Source: Mugil cephalus (Eukaryota; Chordata; Actinopteri; Mugiliformes; Mugilidae). From it: 64,000 nt of DNA. Where the stretch lies: NCBI RefSeq assembly GCF_022458985.1, contig NC_061774.1:13134616-13198615 (forward strand), given 5' to 3'. Position 1 is the stretch's first letter; every line of letters begins with the position of its first letter. Shown one piece after another: positions 1-11,395 of this stretch. The notes under the pieces are model-generated. The model was not told the origin of the DNA. It was given only the letters and a program-made list of their open reading frames with translations, and did no database searches. The position numbers were made by a program, and so were the translations under genes.

Positions 1-396
1 ACACACAAACGTACAGACACTCAGTAAATACAGTGCAGATCATATTGGTCCTGAGGGTGTGGAGGTAGGTAACAGCGGGAGATTTCAGGTGCACCATCAG
101 CCAGTGTAATAGAAGATGGGTAGTTTAATGCTCAACTCCTGCTTCAGAAGAAACACGTGAACACATTGCAAGCGATTTTGATACCCAACCTTTTTAAAAC
201 TGTGCAAAAGGCACAGATTTCATAATCCCACGCAGAAAAAAAAAAAAAAAACCTCTCTTCTCTTACTTCAACTTCCCTTTTATAAAATGTCCAGCTTCTT
301 TGATGTGTAAACACTGCAGGATTCGGAGGTGTCCGTGTCCAGTGGCAGCGTGGCAAATAATTCTTGCGATTTGCTCCACCTTTGCCCATTTCGTAC

Positions 397-402
397 TTTA
401 TT
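397..402 (-). terminator. Poly(A) signal AATAAA of gene B
   Basis: AATAAA on the minus strand lies about 110 bases after the gene B stop codon (509-511), the expected place for 3'-end formation. The rest of 1-508 shows no other gene; it holds an A-run near 237-251 and probable 3' UTR or flank. Confidence 0.5.
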
Positions 403-508
403 GATCTGGAATTGAACACAGTCCTCGGAGGAGTGGAGGCAGTCTGAAGCCCCCGCCACAGAGAAGGTAATCTCGTTCTCCTCCTCGTTACTTCGGTCTC
501 GCTAGGAG

Positions 509-3500
509 TTAATAAAGGCACGTGATTAGAAAACACTTGGTGACATGCAAACACTCAGAGCTGGAAGTTGGGCAATGCACTACCTCAGGGGCGACATTAT
601 GATGAGGGGAGCTACCGGCTGTCTGCCTGTGTGCTTCCTGGTTCTCAGCTCTTGGCGTCCCGACCCTAATAGGAGAGTAACTCTGGGAAGACAAACAAAT
701 AGTCCATTTAACGGTTCAAACTCACTTTTACCATATTTGATTCTTTTAATTAGTCTTACAGAGCGAGCAGGACTGGCTTGTGGGGTCCATTTTCTCGGTG
801 TACCGGGCTGCTGACCGTGGTAGCCTGAGGGCTGAGGACAGGGCTGATTGTATCCCTACAAAGATAAAGACAAACACAAACACAGACAAACAAACGTAAA
901 CTCAGAGCAGCAGCAAGGCAGTAACAGAGCATCACAAGGGCCGAAATGACTGATTTCATTAATGAATCATGCGGTTTCCCCTTCTTTTTCCAGACAAAAA
1001 TACTTTTCTTTGCACCTCACAACTGATTTAATTCAACAAGTGAGTGGAGTCGCACTAAGGAGGTGGAAAACAAATGCTAATGGGAAAACTAATGGGACAG
1101 TACTAGTAAGACGACACGCAGCAGCATAAAAATAATAAAAAGTGATGTTAAAGTAATAATTTCCTCACCTGGATGTTGACCCTCGGGGGGTTGGCTGGTG
1201 GCGTGCGGTTCGTCCTGAGGCAAGGGATCACGTGTGAGAGGCTGCAGCTGGGGTAGCGCTTCAAGAACAGGATGAAACCAGCCAGTGTCACAAACATGCC
1301 GGAGGGGACGGTGATGGACTTGAGAAGTGCTCGCCAGGTACCCTTCTTGTCTGAAAAAAGTTAGAGATACAGGGGATGGCAGAGATATTGCCAAAAAAAA
1401 AAACAATCCAAACAAACAAACAAAAAAAAAACACTGCGCAACTCACCGATCACCTGCAAGAAGGTGGAGGACACCAGGTTACCCTTCCCGTCTCTGATTT
1501 CATACAGCCCATTGTGCCTGGAGGTCAGTCTGGCTATGACGACCTCATTGACGGAGCCGTTCTTGCCCAGGGAGATGATTCCCCTGTAGCGAATGTCGTG
1601 GTCTATTATATGACCCTCACGAATGAGCTGCACGGGGCCGCGCGGGGGCTTGGGGTCGAAAGGGCCGAGGGAGGATTCGTCAGGATGCCGGGAGGGTGTA
1701 AAAATGAGATGGGCGTGAGGGACGGGCACAAACAGGGGCAGGGTTAAAGACTCCCTGGTGAAGCGTGTGACATTAAAGGAGTGCTCTGCATCCATGTGCA
1801 AAATCATGAACGAAAAAAAAAAAGATGTGGGAAATGAAAGGGCATGGAAAGGGAGAGACAAAATAAAAAAAAGGTGATTATAATCACTGAGAGCATCATA
1901 GAGTGGAAGAAATTCATCAGTCCTAAGCTTCTGTCTCTGCTCACCACGGACGGTGAGGGTGCTGCGAGAAAGCACCTTCCCGTCGACGTTCCTCACTGTG
2001 TAGTTGCCTTGGTCTGCTTGCGTCACCCTCTCCGCCACCCAGACCTTCCCCCCTCGCAGCAGGCGGCCCCGGCCTGCCTCGCCGGTTTCGGGGTCCGTGT
2101 GGTTCCACAGTACCACCGGCATGGCCTCGGGCGGAGCTCCCAGAGGAGAAAACTCCAGCACGGAGCTGTTATCAGGGATGCTGTGCTCAAAGTTCTTCCC
2201 ATAGTGCTTGTGGTAGGGCTTGATGCATTCTGAAACACAGTTTTGAGATAAAAAAGACGAAGAAGTCTGAATGAGGAAGGGCGATGGATACGCTACGTTA
2301 CACCAGAGAAGAAAACTACCTGAGACAATCAGACGAACAGTCTCGTAGGTGAATCCGAGGGACAGTTTGTTGGCATAAAGCCCCTGATCGCTGTGAGTCA
2401 CTTCTTTCAGGACCAACGTTTTATCTCTGGTCCACTTGAACCGTGGATCCTTCACCTGCAGGCGAACAGTTAACAGGTTTAGGCGGCGCGACATCCAAAC
2501 ACAACAACAAGCATGGACACACTTCCACTCACAGTGGTCTTATCCAGCAGGACACGTCTCGGCCCATCGGGGCTTGGCGTGAAAGTCACAATCCTCGACG
2601 TGGAGTCCACTGGCAGACTAAATTCCTTCCCGATGCACACCGTCTGGACTTTTTCTCTTTCACCTGTCAGTGTGAAAAGGAAAGTGAGGGACCTCTGCGG
2701 TCACTAGTTCTGTAGGTGAAAGATGAAATATTCATGTCGACTCACCTAATAAGTCCCAACCTGCAGGTCGAGTATAAATAACATAATTAGTAGACTTCTC
2801 TACCTCACTGAGAAAGTTACAGTTCAGTTTTCTATGGGTAGAGTTTACAGTCAGATGTATAAAGGGAGTTACTGGCTGCACAGCAATGACAACCTCCTCA
2901 AGGTATATCAACGAATCACTGAAACGTGTCAAGTTCGAACTGATTTGTCTTTTTTAAGCTTTAATTCAGCAGTGTTAAAAGTGTTGAGTGCATTGTTAGA
3001 AATGACCAACTCTGCTAACTCTCGATGCTTTCAATAAAAAACACTTCATTGCACAATTTGTCTGGTATTGATCGTATTTACTTCTGACACATGTATAAGT
3101 ATATTTCTCTTTTCTTTATTGTGCAATGAGACAGTGACAATGACAAAACAGTGACGGTGCTGCGACATGGACAGACAAAAAAAACTAATGAAAAAAGAGG
3201 AAATAATATTTATGGTCATATATGACCGTCTGTGTATGTTTGCATGCGTATCAGTTGCATTGTTGCACAGATGGTGATAATAAAAGTGATATTTAAGACA
3301 GTAATAATCCTAGTTACAGAGCTTGCAATGGAAATTTGTCAAGACAAAGAATTTTATTATATTTTATTCTATTCTGTACTGATCTTCATTTGTGTTAAAT
3401 GACTGTGTAATGTATGATTTTTGCAACACTCCAGATTCCAGGATTTAAGTGAAAAATAAATAAGATAAAATAAATAAACAGTGAATAGCACTAAAGGGGA

Positions 3501-3831
3501 CAAATCGACTTCCTGGTTTTTATTTCGAATGTTTTTATTTTCTATTGAGGGAAATCGGGACCCTGAAATCAGGTGACAGCCTTTATTGATTTATTTATTG
3601 ACTGAGAAACCATTATTAGTGACTTTTGAATATATTTATACTTAAATCTGCTAATAATTTAGCTGTTGGCTAATTAGAGTAGGATGCTAACACCAACACT
3701 ATGTGATAAAAAAAAGTGAACAATTAATTAAGGCATGTGTTAACAATGCAAACTAATTTCTTATCAATCAGGAACTTACCCAAAGCCAGAGGAAGGGTTA
3801 CAAGTGCAGTGAGGAGGAGGTAGAAGGACAT
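509..3831 (-). CDS. Gene B: three-Ig-domain type I membrane protein, 8 coding exons
   Basis: Coding exons on the minus strand are 3831-3780, 2663-2533, 2455-2320, 2229-1945, 1785-1447, 1350-1169, 855-760 and 682-509. All have GT/AG borders with matching phases and join to 464 residues. The start is the ATG before the signal peptide MSFYLLLTALVTLPLALG, six bases after a CAG acceptor. Exons 2+3 form Ig-like domain 1, ending in the F-strand motif SDQGLY. Exon 4 is domain 2 (QADQGNY) and exon 5 is domain 3 (SRHNGLY). None has the normal B/F cysteine pair. Exon 6 carries the membrane helix (MFVTLAGFILFL). Exons 7-8 make a tail of about 105 residues, Pro/Gln-rich, with SSYSPI at the exon 7/8 joint, which fits the ITIM pattern. 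The fold and topology point to a surface immune or adhesion receptor; ligand and name are unknown to me. It is the only complete family B gene here. Confidence 0.85.
2664..3779 (-). other. Intron 1 of gene B
   Basis: AT-rich stretch between the signal-peptide exon and exon 2, with donor GTAAGT at 3779-3774 and acceptor CAG at 2666-2664. I see no exon or transposon inside. The same intron, with small indels, recurs in the truncated copies (about 17193-18328, 47617-48758 and 55506-56650), which shows that those copies are DNA duplicates and not retrocopies. Confidence 0.75.
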
Positions 3832-3836
3832 CGTCT

Positions 3837-4171
3837 CCTGTAAAAGACAGCAGTTTGGACTGTAAACATTCATCCCCACCCTCCTCTGAAAACCACAGTC
3901 CGGGCGGGACACGGGTCATTCAGGACGCTACGAAAGAGAGAGGCCAACGACGAAATGTGGTCATGCATGTGCAGAGGCAAATCCAGTTCACGCCCGAAAC
4001 AGCATCAGCGGCACTATCTAACCATGTCATGTCTGCTGTTTGAAGCCATGTCCACTCAGGTGTCCAGCGCGCTCCTCAGACTCGGGACAGCATTTACAGG
4101 ATGTAAAGCGCCTTTCATTGATAACCAACAATCCATCACACAGTCTGTGCAGCATCCAGTCTGAGCTCACC
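3837..4171 (-). other. Probable 5' UTR intron of gene B
   Basis: On the minus strand a good donor (CTGCAG then GTGAGC, 4170-4165) lies upstream of an acceptor (TCTTTTACAG, ending at 3838) six bases before the gene B ATG. This suggests a non-coding first exon ending at 4171 and spliced to the signal-peptide exon. The arrangement is repeated in the truncated copies. Transcript data are needed to confirm it. Confidence 0.45.
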
Positions 4172-4400
4172 TGCAGGAAACCCGAGGCCACCGCTGGATA
4201 TTTCTCAATGTTTATGTGGACGAGGAGGACGCACACCGACGTCCTCTGCAGAGAGTCTGTATTCTCGGCGGCCACTACGCAAAGTGCGTCACGTGTTTGC
4301 TTGTTTTGCCCAGCGCCTGCGTATAAAAGCACTGAGCTACGTTTTGTAGGCGTTCGTGACGGGCTTTGCGCCAAGATTAAACCCAATACTTAATAGAACA
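4171..4400. promoter_or_regulatory. Promoter-like block of gene B with TATAAAAG and CACGTG
   Basis: The block holds a GC-richer stretch with CACGTG, ACGCAAAGTGCGT and GACGTC motifs, and a perfect TATAAAAG at 4322-4329. It sits just upstream of the probable first exon of gene B. The TATA reads in the plus direction, opposite to gene B, so it may be bidirectional or the gene B start may be TATA-less. Four nearly identical copies exist in the window (4.2, 18.7, 49.2 and 57.1 kb). Confidence 0.5.
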
Positions 4401-4496
4401 TGGGATGAAATGATACGACGCTGAACTGGGTTAAACATTTAAAGGATTGTTTGTATGTTCTTTGTCAACTTAAATCACAGGTGGTTTGATAAAATA

Positions 4497-4827
4497 CAGC
4501 TGTGGAAAAAAGTTTTCAGACACATGCATTTGTGTAATATTTTATTAAGAATCACTCTTGGATCTTCAAGTGCAATTTTTTTTAGTACAGTCACAGATAA
4601 AATACTAAACAAATCCTGAAACAGCCATTAAAAACTAAAAATTGATTGGTTCCATAAAAATACAGACAAGGTTTGAATATTGGGTCATTTTGGTACCAGT
4701 GATCCACTAATGAAGGACGTGCTTTTTATTATAAGACACATTTTTCTGCTGCCGTGCTTCATATAAAGCCAGTACATTTGAAAGTTCTTCAGAGACAAAA
4801 ACAGCTGAAATAAGGAACCTAACGCAG
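4497..4827 (+). mobile_element. Truncated Tc1-like element, left end
   Basis: The stretch starts at a TA dinucleotide with CAGCTGTGGAAAAAAG, a Tc1-type terminal motif, and matches the first ~340 bases of the fuller elements at 8524 and 35993. It stops abruptly at 4825-4827 (CAG), where family A unit 1 3' UTR sequence begins. It carries AATAAA on the minus strand at 4546-4541. Confidence 0.6.
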
Positions 4828-4852
4828 ATGAAATGTGTCGCTAGTTGTTGTT

Positions 4853-7285
4853 TTAAGGTGCAGAACCTCTCATTTCAACCATCATGACAGAGTTCTCTGG
4901 AGGTTCCAGTGTTTGTGGGACAGCTGAGCCTTCAGCTTTTCCTTGTCTCTTTTTCTTCCAGGCAAAAACGATGAGAATCCCAATTATCAAGAGAATTATC
5001 ACAGCTGCTTTCAACGCACATATGATGGACATGTGACCTGTTCAGAGACACAAACGTCACATGTCAGGGTGAAGCTGTGACAGGAGAGTTTTCATTTTAT
5101 TTGTTAAGTCAAGTTTAATTTACTAATGTACCACAGTTGATCATTGATCAAAGTTTGATTGGAGGGTTTATTTTGACACTATGGTAGTCTACTTACCCAA
5201 ACTAGTGGGAGGGGCAGTAGTTGGAGCAGTGGTAGGGGCAGTAGTTGGGTTAATACACAGTGTGTTATCGGCTTCAAACACCCACTCTGATATGTGTGTC
5301 CCATTAGGTAAGGTGCAGTTGATGAATATGAAGTCTATGAACAAACAAAGATCATTTATGACTGATGTTATGACACCAACATGATTACCAAGTTATTTCT
5401 CTTCATGTTGTCTCTCACCACAGGGTCAGATCCTCTCTCCTCTGGAGACACTACTGAAGTGATTCCTGACTGAACAGACCAGATGTCCTGAGACGTCTTG
5501 TTTCAGAGTGATGACATTAGTCTCATTATTTCCAGAGAGGAGCTCAGCGTCTGTCACTGAGTGTCCATCCAGAGTCCAGCTGTACTGAGGACTGTCCCCT
5601 CCATCAGAGGAGCAGGACACCCTCTTCTCTCCATGGACAGACACTCAGAGACCAGATGGACAGAGGACACCGGAGCTGAGAGAAACACACACAGATGACT
5701 TTTGATAACAAGGTAAATTATCTCTTAATAAATAAATACAGAAACATGCAGAATATGAAGTATATTATTTAGACTCTGACTGTAAACAGTAATGAAGGAG
5801 GATTCAGTTCAGGACTGTTATATTTGTTTTCACTAGTGAATCTAAAAACTGGTAAGTGAGTGTAAGATATCTTTGTTTGTACACAAATCAATACAATTTG
5901 ACATTTAGATCTGTCAATATGACTTAATTTCCCAGGAGTAGAAAAAAAGTATTTTACCTTCAATAAACAACTGTAGAGTCTGTTCTTGTAATTCTTTTCC
6001 ATTTGAGTCAAAGCTTCTCAGATCATATTGACCACTGTCACTCCTGCTCAGGTCATTGATCCTAAATGTTCCATCACTGGGATTAAAGACAGATCTGTCT
6101 TTTATCACATTAGTTACAATCATTTTGTTTATCCATGTTAATATTACTGATGATCCCTTTTTCACGTCACATCTATATATTTCTAAGGCGTTGTCCATCA
6201 GTCTGATGACCACAGTTCCTCCCAAAGCTCCATAACACTGAGCTCCACTCTGTCTGCCATCACAGTAAGTTTTCTCCACCTGTGAATTAAAACATTGAGA
6301 GTATTTCATTTCTACCACTATGAAGCATAATTGTTCCAATATTTCAGTCACATGCATTGACCTAAAACAGACTTAAGTGGGTTTTTCTCTCTCTCCAGAC
6401 TAAACAATCAATCAAACATGTATTTTCTGCTGCTGAGCATTTCACAGGTCAGTGGCTGGAAAACTGCTGTGATTCATTTAACAACATTAATCTGTTAAAC
6501 AGAGTTTTTACATTAGTTGAATTCAAGCAGTAATTACAGACCTGTGTGTGTCAAACTGAGTTAACCCACCAAATTATCTGTTGGTTCATTTTATGAATGA
6601 ATGTGAATAAAATGATTAATAATGTAGAATCATTTGAAGCAGTTGTGCAACCAATAAAACTAAGAGATGTGAATATGTCACTCAGAGTGGGTAGGCAGTA
6701 TGTAGCTACAAGGAAGTGTTGGAACAAGGACATATAAGGCATTATATCTGTCGCTGGTTTTGTTCTTCAGGTTTACTCAACAAAGTTACAGAGGCTCAAG
6801 GCCACATGAAGCACAATGTAACAGCAGAGTTACACAAATATAATTTATCATCCTTAGTTGGTCTCTGATACATGACTAATGTTTATTGTCCTTCCTCCAA
6901 AGTGTAAATCTCTCAGTTGTGACTTTCTCCAAACTAGAAAGAATTCACTGAGACCATGTCTGTGTCACAATCCCAAAGACACAAAGCATCAATCTTAATA
7001 TTTTCTCTGTAGATATTTTGGGAGACAAGCTGTCTTCACTTTATGGAAAGTTACAAACTAAAGCCGTGTGTATAAAAGACTATCATGTCATCTTCATTGT
7101 CCTCAATCAAACTGTTTGATAAACGTGTGAGACTTTCAAACCTCCTTTCAGAACCAGTCAACAAGAAGTTTAACATTTCACTCATCCACTAAACCATCTT
7201 TAGAAACCTGAATAAAGTACCACGTCAATATCTCACCATGAGAGACTCCAAGTATCATGAGCATCAGTCCAACCACAGCTTCCAT
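4853..7285 (-). pseudogene. Family A unit 1: broken SLAM/CD2-like receptor
   Basis: All five exons are recognisable: signal 7285-7237 (MEAVVGLMLMILGVSHG), V-like 6279-5958, C2-like 5675-5419, stalk 5334-5197, transmembrane/tail 5037-4853. It is broken three times. One extra base near the start of the V exon (6269-6274, T-run) shifts the frame. One missing base in the C2 exon (near 5635, CCATGGACAG instead of CCATGGGACAG) shifts it again. The last C2 codons read ATC TGA, where paralogues read ATC TCT. The shared promoter box AGATAAA is changed to AGACAAA here. The TM exon is still open and close to that of intact units. Family role by analogy: type I leukocyte surface receptor. A functional product seems unlikely. 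Confidence 0.75.
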
Positions 7286-7289
7286 GTCT

Positions 7290-8515
7290 CCTCTCTCTTC
7301 ACACTCTGTTCAGTCACTCAGCAGCTTTCAAACTTTGTCTAATTCCTCCCAAAGTCAAACCTATGTACCCTGCTCTCAACAGAAAGCAGTGTGTTGTGGT
7401 AGTGATCAGCCTCAGAGGAGAGTGTGTGAAATGTGCACAACGTTGTTTCTAACTTCTCGTTTATATGAAGAAAAAAGAAAGGGAAGCAGTATCAACTTTC
7501 TTCCTTTTTTTAGCCTCAGTTCAACAAGTGTGTTTTTCTGTGTGATGGACTAAATGAAACATTCTCCTTCTGAGACTGACAGCTGATATTTCTAAGACAC
7601 CATCATGAAGGTGTATCAAACTGGAAACATTTTAAAATGTCTCCTATTAATGATCAACCTTTTAAATCCTGTATGTGGAGAATCAAAACAAACTCCCCTG
7701 AGCTGTTATTATTAATCAGTTTATGTTTTATTTTAACTACAGTCATGTGTCTATTGTCTCATCTGTGTCAAACATAAATCTAGTAACACAACAGCAGCAC
7801 TGCCACAACATCTCTGAAGATCATGATGTGACATTTTGGTGACATGATCTGATGTGTGTAAATTCATGTACAGTGTTAATTACTGAGTTCATAGTCAAAG
7901 AGGAACATGATGCAGTCCAGTCCAACCCAACACTAACTACGAGCTCAGAGGAGTGTGTGAAGACTTGACTGAGCAGGGCGTTGTATCTTTGTGGTGCTGA
8001 GAAGAGGAACTGATGTGAGTTTTCTACCTCTTTTAGCCTTCAGTACAACAAGTGGGCCTTCATGTGTGATGGACTGAGTGGGAGCTAACATTTCTAAGGC
8101 ATCAGCATGCATCCTACACTGAACAGTCTGAATCCTCTGACCTGCTAAAGTAATGTTCATCAGTCAATGGTAGGTATAATGTTTTCATCATAAGGGTAAC
8201 TCAATAATTGAAAGAAAAAAAAAAGCTGTGGAAGTTTCAGGACTTTAACCTGTCTATTGAGAGGAGATTTCATTTTCTACTACTGACTGTGTGGGTTTTG
8301 TCCAGGTGGCCAAGCTTCCCCCTACAGTTTAAATAAATACATGTCTGGTCTTTTTATATGAGTCAAATTAATTATGAATGAATTATTTCAGAACTGATTA
8401 TTGAAAATGTTGCACTTATACAATCTTAGACTTTCCGTATGTGAATGTTCAGTAAGTACGTTACAGTAAGACCTGTAACTGTGTTATTCACACAACTTAA
8501 ATCACAGGTGGTTTA
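7290..8515. other. 5' flank of family A unit 1; no gene seen
   Basis: This is upstream sequence of unit 1, shared in part with 13.8-14.9, 21.8-22.7, 35.1-35.9 and 52.3-53.1 kb. The open frames are short, not conserved between copies and lack domain signatures. Confidence 0.5.
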
Positions 8516-8523
8516 GTAAAATA

Positions 8524-9431
8524 CAGCTGTGGAAAAATGTTTTCAGACACCTGATGCATTTGTGAAATATTTTATTAAGAATCACTCTTAGATCTTCAAG
8601 TGCAATTGTTTTTAGTACAGTCACAGACAAAATACTAAACAAATCCTGAAACAGCCATTAAAAACTTAAAATTGATTGGTTCCATAAAAATACAGACAAG
8701 GTTTGAATATTGGGTCATTTTGGTACCAGGGATCCACTTATGAAGGACGTGCTTTTTATTATAAGACACATTTTCCTGCTGCCGTGCTTCATATAAAGCC
8801 AGTACATTTGAAAGTTCTTCAGAGACAAAATTGGCTAAAATAAGGAAACTAATGCAGGAAACACGCCTGAAGATACAGATTCTCAGCCAGGAAGGGTTCA
8901 GCTGCCGCCAGATCACCAGGAAGTGCAAATGCAGTCCTTCAGCAGTTGGATACACTCTACAGAAATACAGATGAACTGATCTGGGAGCATCCAAGGGTTT
9001 CTTCAGCAAGAAATGACCACATCCTGATTTCCCGAAAACCGCTGAACAACATCACAAGAGCTCCAACAACAGTGGTCAAACCAAACTGGTGCCCCGTGTA
9101 AAACCTGCACTGTACATGGTTGACTTTTAGATCATGGCTTAAGGTCCTGTAAGGCTGTCAAGAGGCCCCTGATCAATGAGAGACTGAGGTTAACCCACCG
9201 TCATTGGGCCCAAGCACAGAAGAACTGGACAGATAGGAAATGGAAAAAGATTCTGTGGTCAGATGAGGCTTTGTCTTCCTCCTGCTAATGTGAGGGTACA
9301 CAGAAGGCCAGGCCAAGCAGTGTCTCCAGCATGTACAGTACCTACTGTCAAAAATGGTGGAGGCAGTATCCTGGTTTGGGGATGCATGAGTGCTGCTGGA
9401 GCACTGCCTGATGATCTGGGAACAGATTCAG
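8524..9431 (+). mobile_element. Tc1/mariner-like element remnant
   Basis: It begins after a TA with CAGCTGTGGAAAAA. Plus-strand fragments of a Tc1-type transposase follow: a helix-turn-helix-like region (~8860-9060), then RKWKKILWSDEA (WSDE is typical around the second catalytic Asp), then VKNGGGSILVWGCMSAAG. Stops, frameshifts and a missing segment near 9270 separate these pieces, and the right terminal repeat is absent because RT sequence follows directly. It cannot be autonomous. The second copy at 35993-36836 has the same structure, so both come from one duplicated ancestor. Confidence 0.8.
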
Positions 9432-9435
9432 ACAA

Positions 9436-9710
9436 CCAAACCCAACAAGTCTGTCTGGATCTGGCTAAAGCCTATGGGTCTGTTCCCCACCAGCTCATCT
9501 GGTAGACACTGAACTTTTCCACATCCCACCATTCATCCAGAGCCTGATAACCACCTACTTCAACAACCTCCAAGTGTGTTACTCCACACTAACAGCAACA
9601 ACCACTATGTGTGGTATCAACAGCAATAGGAAATTGCAATGGGTTGTTCCATCTCCCCAGTTCTCTTCACAGCAGCCTTTCAGGTCATCTCAGTGTGTTG
9701 TGTCGGTTAA
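9436..9710 (+). pseudogene. Non-LTR retrotransposon RT fragment
   Basis: Plus-strand frames read LDLAKAYGSVPHQLIW, then after frameshifts a stretch matching AMGCSISPVLFTAAF. These are recognisable pieces of a LINE-type reverse transcriptase palm domain. The YADD-type catalytic box is not reached, and a TAG interrupts the first part at about 9502. It is fused directly to the Tc1 remnant, and the same fusion occurs at 36841-37106. Confidence 0.65.
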
Positions 9711-9772
9711 AGTAGAAAAAGTAAATCAAATAAATATAAATATAATAAAATATAACATAAAATATCATGATA

Positions 9773-9877
9773 GTTTAAAAATCATTCAGCTGATTAAAAA
9801 CAAGCTTTTCTAAAATCTTACTTACAAATGGCAGATTAGATACAGGTGTGAAATTACTGAGAACTGATGGATCTAAA
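9773..9877 (-). pseudogene. Short LINE RT fragment (minus strand)
   Basis: It matches the first part of the longer minus-strand LINE fragment at 37165-37510. It ends at 9877, where a hAT-like terminus begins. Confidence 0.5.
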
Positions 9878-10230
9878 TCAGGCCTGGGCAATTAATTTCT
9901 ACAGGGGGCCGCATGAAAAATCTGAAGTGTGTTGGAGGCCAAACCAAACGATAACTTGAACGTTATTCTGCTCAATATTAATTTTCTCCCATTGTAAAAA
10001 AGCAGTAGATTATATATGTTGATAAGCTGCTACTGGTAATCAGAAACATAAGAATATTCTGTAAATATAGTTTTGGTGTAGGTTGAAGAGGAAAATGAAA
10101 CACAATCGATCTGTAGTTTTGGATATACACATTGGAATGTTGGAATTTGTTTGTCCTCTTTGGAAAACTTCAGGTGGATCATATAGCTGCATGAATTATT
10201 TTCTGTATCTCAATAAAACTCAATAAATGT
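9878..10230. mobile_element. hAT-like element fragment
   Basis: It begins with CAGGCCTGGGCAATTAATTT followed by GGGGGCCGCATG, a terminal motif typical of vertebrate hAT elements. It interrupts a LINE fragment that is continuous in the paralogous block at 37.26 kb, so it arrived after the blocks diverged or was lost from the other. There is no transposase frame. Confidence 0.5.
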
Positions 10231-10590
10231 TTAACCCTTTAAGACCTGAATGTCCGTCTGCCCACACAGAGAAGCTTGCTGTATTTGAATTACCGTAACT
10301 CCCCGATGGATAATATTCAAGTTGCGTTTTCTAGAAAAAAATGCTGCCATTACGGTAATGATGACGCACCGCTGCTGTCGGCTGCAGGTTGGAGAGCAAC
10401 GATCGCGGAGCCCCAGCAAGAGAGACTTGTTTGGAGGAATTTGTTGGTAAAAACAAAGTTAGTTATACCCTTGAGATGTCACGAAGGTCTTCCAGGCAAA
10501 AGCACAACTTACCAGTGTTCAGTCACAATGAATATTGTCAATAGCGCAAACCACTGTGACTTACGGTGAAATACGGCAAAGCTCTTACTT
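10231..10590. other. Block-specific insert of unknown kind
   Basis: It lies between the hAT-like fragment and sequence shared with 37.64 kb and is absent from the paralogous block. The open frames are short and have no recognisable domain. It starts near an AACCCTTTAAGACC motif seen at ends of some DNA transposons, so a MITE is possible. Confidence 0.3.
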
Positions 10591-11390
10591 CCTTCAAGTC
10601 ACAGTGATGATCTTTTGTCTCCCTCTTCTGGCAGCGAGAGGAATCAAACCAAATGTTGACAAATAACTTGATGAGACTTGATTGATCTTTATATATTTAA
10701 ATGTGAGATGTAATGAGTCTGTCAAAATAAGTTGACATGTGTGTAGTCTATTAATATTTTCAGTAGGTTTCTGATTACAACAGAACAAGAAACATCTTTT
10801 AAATTTCACTCTGATCTCTGTCACAGTAAACAGACACCTACAAAAAAAAACTCTGACAACTAGATCAGAAACACTGAGATGTTTGAAAATGTGGACATAT
10901 AAATGTATGTGGTGTGGTTTCTGGGTATGTCTCTTTCAGACAAGTCTTCACTGTTTGCAAACAGCAGTAATTCTTTTTATGGATTGTGTATTTCCCTTGA
11001 TGAACATAGAGGTTTACTGAGCACAGAACAACACAGTAACATATTTTCATCTCCTTTATTTTAAAGCTTTGAACAATATTATGCAGTTTATGACTGTAAT
11101 CAGATGATAGGAACAACAATCTGTACACAACACGATGATTTCTGAGTTGAAATCATTGCCAAAGCTCCAGCTGTGATCACTGTTGAATTAATGACATGAC
11201 CTTTATTCCATCAGAGCGTTGAGTGATAAACACGAAGAAAACACTGAGAAATATTTAAGAGGATTCATAGAAAGATGCTAAGCTGTCATCAGAGTCTCAT
11301 GAAGAATAGAAACAGGAGCAGAGTTTCACTCTAAACCCTATTTCTTTACACCAATAAAGACACAAATCAGATGAAATGTGTCGCTAGTTG
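10591..11390. other. 3' flank of family A unit 2
   Basis: It is shared with 37.64-38.44 kb and partly with 28.1-28.35 and 43.2-43.4 kb. No gene is seen. It contains the minus-strand AATAAA at 11207-11202. Confidence 0.5.
11202..11207 (-). terminator. Ancestral poly(A) signal of family A unit 2
   Basis: AATAAA on the minus strand lies about 190 bases after the unit 2 stop. Equivalent signals lie at 28161-28166 (unit 4), 38257-38262 (unit 5) and 43233-43238 (unit 6). Units 1, 3, 7 and 8 have lost this stretch. Confidence 0.5.
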
Positions 11391-11395
11391 TTGTT

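Noticed and set aside
4027..4393. Open frames of 117-119 codons on both strands in the promoter-like block
   Set aside because: They overlap each other, lack domains, and are broken in the 18.7 kb copy; better explained as promoter and untranslated exon.
7257..7553. Plus-strand frame of 98 codons, repeated at 21.8 and 52.2 kb
   Set aside because: It is antisense to the family A signal exon and promoter; similarity reflects the duplicated DNA.
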